From an uncultured Coriobacteriaceae bacterium (GTDB lineage Bacteria; Actinomycetota; Coriobacteriia; Coriobacteriales; Eggerthellaceae), in the NCBI GenBank assembly GCA_902796815.1, contig CADBQL010000159.1, forward strand, positions 1-12,067: 12,067 bases of DNA. The letters are read 5' to 3'. The notes under the pieces were generated by a model that saw only the letters and a program-made list of their open reading frames with translations, made no database searches and was not told the DNA's origin. Below are positions 6,283 to 12,067 of the stretch, one piece after another; the first letter of the stretch is position 1; each line of letters begins with the position of its first letter. The translations under genes and the position numbers were made by a program.

Positions 6283-6313
6283 AATGAGTTTTGCCCCTGG
6301 GGCGCGACTCATT
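6283..6313. repeat. 31-nt palindromic repeat, copy E
   Basis: The arms AATGAGT and ACTCATT flank a GCCCC-T-GGGGC core. Its last two bases lie within the TAA stop codon of the histidine kinase gene (6312-6314, - strand). In the gene's direction the order is stop codon, then TGAGT, as at copies A and C. Confidence 0.85.
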
Positions 6314-7937
6314 AGCCGATGCGGGGGATGCGACCGGTTTGGCGACTGCTCGAGCGGCCGTTCTTGCGCTTGCGCTCGTGCTCGTCGTAGAGCGGTATGT
6401 GAATCGTGAAGCAGGCGCCCTCGCCTTTTCGGCCCTCAACCTGGACCCAACCGTTGTGGCGCTCGACTATTTCTTTCACAACGGTCAAGCCAACACCAAG
6501 GCCGCCACTTTCGCGATCGCGACCCGAATCGGCACGCCAGAAGCGCTGGAAAACCATGCGCGCTTCTTCAGGCGTAAGCCCGATGCCCGTGTCGCGCACC
6601 GCAATCGACGCCATGGTCTCGCCGCGTTTCACACGCACGTAAATATGTCCGCCCTCGTCGGTGTAGCGCACCGCGTTCGATATCAAATTGGCCGTAGCTT
6701 GGCGAATCAGATCGGGGTCGCCCATGATAATGACGTCGGGATCCGCCTTGTAATGCAGCGTCAAGCCCGATTCGGCCACATATGCCTCATGCGTCACGAT
6801 GATTCCCGACACGACCTCGCCCACATCGATGCGTTCCTGCTTGTTCGGATTGGAACGGTTTTCGAGACGGGAGAGCTTGAGCAACGAGTCGACGAGTCGC
6901 GAAAGGCGCATAACTTCGGAATCGACCGTCATTAGGCGTTCTTCGTCAACTGGCAGCACGCCGTCAACCATGGCCTCAACCGTAGCCTGGATAGCCATGA
7001 GCGGGGTGCGCAGTTCGTGCGCCACGTCGGTGGTCAAGCGGCGCTCGAGCTTTCGGTCGCGTTCGACAGAGTCGGCCATGGCGTCGAACGTCTGACCGAG
7101 CTGCGAGATTTCGTCATCCCCCTGCATGTTCGTACGCGCAGACAGGTCGCCTTCCTTGATGGCTACAGCCGTATCGGTTAGCGAGCGGATCGGCCTCACG
7201 AGCGTGCGCGCAAAGAAAAACCCGCACACGGACGCGAGTACGATAGCCACGATTGTGGCCAATATCATCGCCTGATACGAACGGTCGCGGAACTCCTGAT
7301 CAGCAGCACGTAGCAGCTGATCGGAACCGTACACCCACACGCGCACCGAACCAACGGCCCTGTTGTCGACCACAATGTTGGCACGCGCTATATTGCCGCG
7401 CCTCTGTGGAGGAGCAATCGAAGGCGCGACGATATCGTCGATGGTGCTAACATAGGTACTCGAATCGAACTTGACGTCGTCTTTGGTGTCGACCACCTGC
7501 ACGCCGACGCCTTTGGATATCGTCACGGCATCAAGAGCAGGCGAAAGGACCTCGTCGGTAAACGAGCCCACCGCCTCGTATCGTCGCGCAATCTGCTCGG
7601 CCGTGGTTTCGGCCAACGACCGCATGTTTTCTTGCGTATACGTCTGAAAATGCTGCTCCCACACGACCGAGACGACGCCAATTGCCACCAGCGCAGTCAT
7701 GGCTGCAATAAGCGAAAATGATATGGTCACGCGCGCAGTATAGGATAGGCTGCTCCAGCCGACCCGCTTCTGGCGCCGTTCTTCATCATCGGATTCGCCA
7801 TCGGAATAAATGTCTTTGTCGACGCCCTTTTCGGCTACCTTGCTTGCGCTTTTGCCAACATATTCAGCAGCACCTTGTCCAGCGTTCTGGACGGCGCTTT
7901 TGGCAGGCTGGGCAGTTTCTTCGAGATCCTTAGCCAC
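6312..7937 (-). CDS. Two-component sensor histidine kinase with HAMP domain
   Basis: A 541-residue membrane kinase. A long hydrophilic cytosolic N-terminus (1-68) precedes TM1 (about 70-93), an extracytoplasmic sensor region (94-222), TM2 (about 223-243), HAMP (about 244-295), HisKA with phospho-acceptor His307 in DVAHELRTPLM, and a HATPase_c domain. The ATPase boxes are N417/N421 in NLISNAVRY, D449-T-G-I-G, FQRFWRAD and SGGLGVGLTVVKE (477-489). All catalytic boxes look intact. The start is GTG (7935-7937), 20 bases after the response regulator stop, with only a weak ribosome site, so translation probably depends on the upstream gene. The N-terminal extension and a basic C-terminal tail (about 519-541) are longer than usual. 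It is the partner of the adjacent OmpR-type regulator. The signal it senses cannot be deduced. The stop codon overlaps repeat copy E. Confidence 0.93.
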   Translation of the reverse strand: MAKDLEETAQPAKSAVQNAGQGAAEYVGKSASKVAEKGVDKDIYSDGESDDEERRQKRVGWSSLSYTARVTISFSLIAAMTALVAIGVVSVVWEQHFQTYTQENMRSLAETTAEQIARRYEAVGSFTDEVLSPALDAVTISKGVGVQVVDTKDDVKFDSSTYVSTIDDIVAPSIAPPQRRGNIARANIVVDNRAVGSVRVWVYGSDQLLRAADQEFRDRSYQAMILATIVAIVLASVCGFFFARTLVRPIRSLTDTAVAIKEGDLSARTNMQGDDEISQLGQTFDAMADSVERDRKLERRLTTDVAHELRTPLMAIQATVEAMVDGVLPVDEERLMTVDSEVMRLSRLVDSLLKLSRLENRSNPNKQERIDVGEVVSGIIVTHEAYVAESGLTLHYKADPDVIIMGDPDLIRQATANLISNAVRYTDEGGHIYVRVKRGETMASIAVRDTGIGLTPEEARMVFQRFWRADSGRDRESGGLGVGLTVVKEIVERHNGWVQVEGRKGEGACFTIHIPLYDEHERKRKNGRSSSRQTGRIPRIG

Positions 7938-7957
7938 GAAAATCGCCGCAGGTCAGC

Positions 7958-8671
7958 TTAGGCGGTAACCGATTTTGTCGGATCTTCGAAACGATAGCCT
8001 ACACCGTGAACCGTATGCAGCCACGTGGGATTGCGCGGATTGTCGCCAATCTTGGCACGCAGGTTCTTTACGTGCGAGTCAATCGTGCGCTCATAACCCT
8101 CAAAATCATAGCCGAGCACCTTCTCGACGAGCTCCATGCGCGAGTACACGCGACCAGGATAGCGCGAAAGCGTGGTGAGCAGCTTGAACTCGGACGCAGT
8201 CAGGTCGACCTCCTTGCCGGAGACGAGCACCTTGTGGCCCGAAACATCGATGGTCAGATCGCCAAACTCGAGCACTTCACGCTGCGGCTCAGAATCTGCG
8301 TGCACGCGACGCAGCAGGGCGCGTACGCGCGCCACGAGCTCGCGGGGGCTAAACGGCTTGATCAGATAGTCGTCGGCGCCGAGCTCCAGACCGATAATGC
8401 GATCTTCCACCTCGCCCTTGGCCGTAAGCATGATGATGGGCACATCCGAATTATCGCGGATGGTGCGACACACGCGCTCGCCGGGAACGCGCGGCAGCAT
8501 GAGATCGAGAATAATCAGATCAAAATGATGCTTGGCGAATTCGTCAAGTGCATCTTGGCCGTCGCCGATGGCCGTAACCCAATAGTTCTCGCGCTCGAGG
8601 TATGCTGTAACTGCGTCGCGAATAGCCTTCTCGTCTTCGACCAACATAATACGGCGTGTTTCGTTGCTCAT
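7958..8671 (-). CDS. OmpR/PhoB-family response regulator
   Basis: A 237-residue DNA-binding regulator. The receiver domain (about 7-122) carries acidic residues Glu12/Asp13, phospho-acceptor Asp56 in DLIILDLMLP, Thr83 in MLTAKG and Lys105 in YLIKPFSP. The C-terminal winged helix (about 134-232) has the usual LTASEFKLL, ERTIDSHVKNLRAKIG and VHGVGYRF segments. It is full length for the family. The ATG has GGAG (in GTGAGGAGACACC) six to eight bases upstream. It is first in a two-gene operon with the histidine kinase, which should phosphorylate it. It is divergent from the Tat-signal gene, which makes that gene and its own operon plausible targets. I see nothing that identifies a specific orthologue. 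Confidence 0.95.
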   Translation of the reverse strand: MSNETRRIMLVEDEKAIRDAVTAYLERENYWVTAIGDGQDALDEFAKHHFDLIILDLMLPRVPGERVCRTIRDNSDVPIIMLTAKGEVEDRIIGLELGADDYLIKPFSPRELVARVRALLRRVHADSEPQREVLEFGDLTIDVSGHKVLVSGKEVDLTASEFKLLTTLSRYPGRVYSRMELVEKVLGYDFEGYERTIDSHVKNLRAKIGDNPRNPTWLHTVHGVGYRFEDPTKSVTA

Positions 8672-8846
8672 GGTGTCTCCTCACTTAGTTTCGAGTGCAT
8701 TGTATATCGTCAACCAATACGTATATTCTGTATGTCCTACTAACTTTAGCATTCGACGTACGATGCTTGTTTACATTTGGGTTTAATTATATCTTTTGTG
8801 ACCAACTGGTAATGAAATCGCGCGGCAAATGACATAATTCGCCATC
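8672..8846. promoter_or_regulatory. Divergent promoter region between response regulator and Tat-signal gene
   Basis: This AT-rich 175-bp gap contrasts with the GC-rich surroundings. On the - strand a perfect TATAAT (8791-8786) could serve the regulator operon, with TTACCA as a poor -35 at 15 bp. On the + strand CATAAT (8833-8838) ends eight bases before the ATG at 8847. A GTTTA direct repeat at 8769-8773 and 8781-8785 (12-bp spacing) resembles the tandem half-sites that OmpR/PhoB-type regulators bind, and is a candidate autoregulatory site. An ACCAACTGGT inverted repeat lies at 8801-8810. Confidence 0.45.
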
Positions 8847-10418
8847 ATGAACGACATCAGAAAACAAAATGGGCATCCCTCCCCTAAGCCAACAGGCCCC
8901 GGAATGACCGCCGGCAAAGCGGGCATGGGCAAGCATGCAAGCGACGCAAACGCCACCGATGGCCTTCCCAACGTAAACATGGGCATCGGAGGCTCCGGCA
9001 AGGACAAAGGCCGTCCGAATGCAGGCACACTTATCGGCCGGCGCGGCTTTTTGTACGGCGCAGCCGGCGTCGGCGCTCTCGCCGTGGTGGGAATCGGCGC
9101 AACGGTAGCTAACTCGCTTCCTGGCACGCAGGATACTGGGGTCGAGCATCTCGACGTTCCCGAAAACGCCCTAACAAGCCTCGCCGAACTTCAAGACCTC
9201 GAAAACGCCCTCGACGTCGTGCAGCTCGTCAAAACATTTGAGCTTCCTTACGGCACGCTCGTCTGGGTCAACGACGACAACATCGCAGCTTGTCTACTTC
9301 CAACCGAGTCCGGGTCACCGCTCGCAATGGTCGGATTGTTGAACCTGGGCAGCGGGGTGCTGTCCACTATCTTGAAGCAAGCGCTCGGAACAAGCGAGCA
9401 TTATGAAATCTACGACGTGCGCGCTACATCATCGGGCGTTATATGGACTGAAGCCAATGCACTCGCAGGAACTTGGCGCGTGTACAGCGCAAAGCTTTCG
9501 GAAGGAGCGCTCGGCGAGGCGCTGCTCATGGAGGAAGGCGACGAAGCGTACGAAACGCCCGCGCTTGCCGTCGTGAACGACCGCGCATTCTGGCAGATCC
9601 AGCCAAAGCTACCCAACGACGATGGGCTCAGCGCACGCCTGATGTGCGCTCCGTTCGGCACGAAGCAGACGACGTGCGTTTTCGAATCACAGCGGCGTAT
9701 GGGCACGTCTCCCTATAGCGCTACCGATTCGGTGGTAATTGCGCCACGCGTTGACTCTTCGTCCGTATATTATCAGCTCACAAACATCGACGCCAAAAGC
9801 GGCAAGGTAACTGACCAGCTCACGCTACCCCATGCCATGACTCCGCTTGAAGCGGGATACGGAACGAACGGCTTCATGTTCTCGTTTCCCGACATCTACG
9901 ATTACGGCGGCGCAATTGCGAACCTGGGCACGTACACGCCGCTTACAACGCCGAAGAACGGCGACTACAACGGCGCAAAATGGTTCGGCTTCGCACGAAC
10001 GCCCACGGCACCGCCAGCTTGGTGTCAGAATCTGCTCATCGTGAAATCGAGCTACTCGGTATGCGGCGTCGACCTTGCGGCTGGCACGTATTTTGCCATC
10101 GACGTAGACGACGGCGCCGACACCTACGGCGATTACCTTGCAACAACTGGCGTGCGCGACACCTTCGTGACGTTTGCAAACATCGACCACACGCCCGTCG
10201 AAGGCAAATCAACGCATGCCTGCCGCGTCAAGATATGGCGTGTGCTCTCCGAGTCCGAGCGCACGCAACGAGGGCAGGAGTCGGGCAGCTCCGAGAATGC
10301 AGACGGCGTCGAAGGCGCCGAAGATGGCTACGATCTGGACGACGCTGGCGTAGACGACGCAGCCAGCGCAGGCGAAGATTATGCCGAAGAGACTGCTGAC
10401 GAGGCAATTCAAGCCTAA
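8847..10418 (+). CDS. Twin-arginine signal-containing exported protein of unknown function
   Basis: A 523-residue protein that I cannot assign to a named family. A hydrophilic, Gly-rich N-terminus (1-62) precedes a Tat-like signal, GRRGFLYGAAGVGALAVVGIG (64-84, Arg65-Arg66 then a hydrophobic core), so it is probably exported folded. The body (about 100-470) has repeated beta-strand-like segments with Trp/Tyr/Gly (for example VWVNDDNIAACLLP, GVIWTEANALAGTWRVYSAKL, DRAFWQIQPKLP, GAKWFGFARTP), which suggests a beta-propeller-like fold; this is inference. The last 55 residues are strongly acidic (Asp/Glu/Ala). The start is uncertain: the first ATG has no Shine-Dalgarno, and Met20, Met27 and Met45 lack good ones too. 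A -10-like CATAAT eight bases upstream suggests a leaderless mRNA beginning at this ATG. It is divergent from the two-component operon and may belong to its regulon. It ends at a terminator shared with purB. Confidence 0.85.
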   Translation: MNDIRKQNGHPSPKPTGPGMTAGKAGMGKHASDANATDGLPNVNMGIGGSGKDKGRPNAGTLIGRRGFLYGAAGVGALAVVGIGATVANSLPGTQDTGVEHLDVPENALTSLAELQDLENALDVVQLVKTFELPYGTLVWVNDDNIAACLLPTESGSPLAMVGLLNLGSGVLSTILKQALGTSEHYEIYDVRATSSGVIWTEANALAGTWRVYSAKLSEGALGEALLMEEGDEAYETPALAVVNDRAFWQIQPKLPNDDGLSARLMCAPFGTKQTTCVFESQRRMGTSPYSATDSVVIAPRVDSSSVYYQLTNIDAKSGKVTDQLTLPHAMTPLEAGYGTNGFMFSFPDIYDYGGAIANLGTYTPLTTPKNGDYNGAKWFGFARTPTAPPAWCQNLLIVKSSYSVCGVDLAAGTYFAIDVDDGADTYGDYLATTGVRDTFVTFANIDHTPVEGKSTHACRVKIWRVLSESERTQRGQESGSSENADGVEGAEDGYDLDDAGVDDAASAGEDYAEETADEAIQA

Positions 10419-10466
10419 CGAGAACAAAGAGCCAAGCCTCTTTCCTCTCGCAACAAAAAACTGACA

Positions 10467-10502
10467 ATGTGGTCTGCCAGGCCAAAGCTTGGCAGACCAC
10501 AT
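10467..10502. terminator. Bidirectional terminator between Tat-signal gene and purB
   Basis: The 13-bp arms ATGTGGTCTGCCA (10467-10479) and TGGCAGACCACAT (10490-10502) close a ten-base loop. On the - strand a T6 run follows about seven bases later; on the + strand a T5 run begins at 10511. It sits between two convergent genes. Confidence 0.85.
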
Positions 10503-10518
10503 CAACTCGATTTTTACA

Positions 10519-11862
10519 TCAGAACTCGACTGCCTCGAGACGCTCGAAAATGCGGTCCTTGCGCGTGAGGAACGCCCACGGATCGAAGATTTCGTCAAGC
10601 TGCTCCGCCGTAAGCGTGCAATCGGGATCAGCTTCGAGGCGCTCGCGATACGTCGGCCCGTCAACGGCGTTCTGGATGTCTTCCCACACGGCCATCGCGT
10701 TGCGCTGCACGATTACGTACGCATCTTCGCGCGTGATACCGGTCTGCACGAGCGCCAAGATGACTTTCGAGCTGAAGATTAGACCACGCGTGCGCCACAA
10801 GTTGTGCTCCATCTTGGCCGGATACGTGAATAAGCCTTCCAACAACGGCTGCATCTTGGCAAACATATAATCGAGCGCGATGAAGCTGTCCGCAAGCGCC
10901 GTGCGCTCGGTACCGGAGTGGCTGATGTCACGCTCATACCACAGCGCGACGTTGTCGAGGGCAACTTGGGCGTTGGCCTTGACGTTACGCGAAAGGCCGC
11001 ACACGCGCTCCACCGTGATGGGATTGCGCTTATGGGGCATGGCCGACGAGCCTTTCTGCCCCTTCTTGAACGGCTCTTCGGCCTCGATGACGTCAGTTTG
11101 CTGGAGCAGACGAACTTGCATAGCAATCGCCTCGAGCGTCGCGGCCACCGTCGCGAGCGTGCACATGACCTGCGCGTGACGGTCGCGAGCAATGACTTGG
11201 GTCGAAAGCGGATCGGGCGTAAGGCCGAGCTTTTCGCAAACGTATTCCTCGACGAACGGATCGATACTTGAATAAGAACCCACTGCGCCCGAGATGGCGC
11301 CCGTCGCAATCATGTCACGTGCCTGCTGCATACGCTCGAGATCTCGTTTGAGCATCCAGGCCCAGCTGCCGAACTTCATACCGAACGTCATCGGCTCTGC
11401 AGAAATGCCATGCGTGCGACCGACGCACAGCGTGTCTTTGAACTCGAATGCACGCGCCTTGCACGTCGCGCCAAGACGCTTGATGTCTTCGATGATGATA
11501 TCGCACGCCTGAACGATCATGTAACACAAGGCCATATCGCCCAAATCGCTGCTAGTCATACCGTAATGCACCCAACGACTCGGCGGTTCCATACCCTCCG
11601 GCAGATCTGCGTCGATGTACTCTGCCATGTTCGTCAAAAACGAAATAACATCGTGGTTGGTCGTGCGCTCGATCTCGTCGATGCGCTCGACGGTGAAATC
11701 GGCATGCGCGCGAATCCAGGCAGCCTCTTCCTTGGTGATGCCCGCCTCACCCAACTCGGCTTGTGCTTCACAAGCCAGAATTTCGATTTCCTTCCAGATC
11801 TCGAACTTGTTCTGCAACTCCCAGATTCGACCCATCTCGGGGCGCGTATACCGATCGATCAT
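10519..11862 (-). CDS. purB: Adenylosuccinate lyase
   Basis: A full-length 447-residue cytosolic enzyme of the fumarase/aspartase superfamily. It cleaves SAICAR to AICAR and adenylosuccinate to AMP, releasing fumarate at two points of purine synthesis (EC 4.3.2.2). Visible active-site segments are TTNHDV (His70), TSSDLGDM (103-110), GRTHGISAEPMTFG (His151) and the mobile signature loop GSSAMPHKRNP (271-281, with catalytic Ser272/Ser273). The start MIDRYTRPEMGRIW has a strong AGGAGGA ribosome site five bases upstream. It uses the product of PurC, encoded elsewhere in the window. No purine riboswitch or convincing -35 is visible in the 90 bases before the gene. It converges on the Tat-signal gene. 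Confidence 0.97.
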   Translation of the reverse strand: MIDRYTRPEMGRIWELQNKFEIWKEIEILACEAQAELGEAGITKEEAAWIRAHADFTVERIDEIERTTNHDVISFLTNMAEYIDADLPEGMEPPSRWVHYGMTSSDLGDMALCYMIVQACDIIIEDIKRLGATCKARAFEFKDTLCVGRTHGISAEPMTFGMKFGSWAWMLKRDLERMQQARDMIATGAISGAVGSYSSIDPFVEEYVCEKLGLTPDPLSTQVIARDRHAQVMCTLATVAATLEAIAMQVRLLQQTDVIEAEEPFKKGQKGSSAMPHKRNPITVERVCGLSRNVKANAQVALDNVALWYERDISHSGTERTALADSFIALDYMFAKMQPLLEGLFTYPAKMEHNLWRTRGLIFSSKVILALVQTGITREDAYVIVQRNAMAVWEDIQNAVDGPTYRERLEADPDCTLTAEQLDEIFDPWAFLTRKDRIFERLEAVEF

Positions 11863-11953
11863 ACCGTCCTCCTCGCTATCGGTGCATGCGAAAAGGATAC
11901 CACGTGTACCCGCAAACGAAACCGCAACGTCGCGCAGGCGAACTCAACCTCCC

Positions 11954-12067
11954 GCGGCCAGGCCACTCCTCGGGCCTTTCTAGCGCCCGCCTTTCGACCG
12001 CGCGCATAGGAAGCGGCTATGCCCGCAGGCGCAGAGTGCATGGCGTGGGGGAGCCACTTCTTACGCC
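11954..12067. repeat. Long palindromic element, copy 2 (runs off window)
   Basis: This matches the reverse complement of the 6085-6278 element. Shared blocks, in order, are a GCGGCC edge, AGCGCCC, ACCGCGCGCATA (11997-12008; complement at 6221-6233), the 18-base ATGCCCGCAGGCGCAGAG (12019-12036; complement at 6192-6209) and GTGGG-GAG. Only the first arm and the loop are inside the window; the second arm and any flanking 31-nt repeat would be beyond the edge. It lies about 90 bases upstream of purB. Confidence 0.8.

Noticed and set aside
5948..12067. Idea that the long palindromic element is a purine regulator because copies lie upstream of both purC and purB
   Set aside because: The two copies have opposite orientation relative to the downstream pur genes, a likely purC -10 box lies between copy 1 and the gene, and copy 1 also borders the kinase gene. 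Two cases are too few.

Overview
The window looks like ordinary chromosome from a moderately high-G+C Gram-positive bacterium. My best guess is the class Coriobacteriia (Eggerthella/Slackia-like gut Actinomycetota). The guess rests on base composition, strong AGGAGG ribosome sites, a Tat-exported protein, an OmpR-type two-component pair, a zinc-ribbon/YARHG surface protein and a small GH2 glycosidase. It is an inference from gene style; no marker gene in the window proves it.

Layout. The + strand opens with the 3' end of a 5-formyltetrahydrofolate cyclo-ligase gene (1-185), then two tandem 31-nt palindromic repeats, then a complete GH2 glycoside hydrolase (346-2235). A 148-bp inverted-repeat region and a near-perfect 17-bp-stem bidirectional terminator separate it from a block read on the - strand. 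In transcription order, - strand genes include purC (5947-5081), a two-TM coiled-coil protein three bases downstream of purC (5077-4406), a preQ1-I riboswitch with the queuosine-precursor transporter it controls (4303-3620), and a zinc-ribbon/YARHG membrane protein with its own promoter (3429-2482). Upstream of purC lies a 364-bp gene-free stretch that is almost entirely repeats: a long palindrome with arms of about 70 nt, bracketed by two copies of the 31-nt repeat. Beyond it, also on the - strand, is a response regulator/histidine kinase operon (8671-6312). A divergent promoter region separates this operon from a + strand Tat-signal protein (8847-10418). That gene converges on purB (11862-10519, - strand) across a shared hairpin terminator. 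The window ends inside a second copy of the long palindromic element.

How the parts relate. purC and purB are steps 8 and 12 of 12-step (or 11-step) de novo IMP/AMP synthesis, and the cyclo-ligase feeds the folate pool that purine synthesis uses. The transporter plus riboswitch form a queuosine-precursor salvage unit. The two-component system probably senses an envelope signal. The most unusual content is not in the genes. It is a small family of short palindromes that sit exactly on gene stop codons, and a larger composite palindromic element present at least twice.

I found no CRISPR array, tRNA, rRNA, transposase or defence system. The genes belong to known families; the candidate new elements are the repeats.
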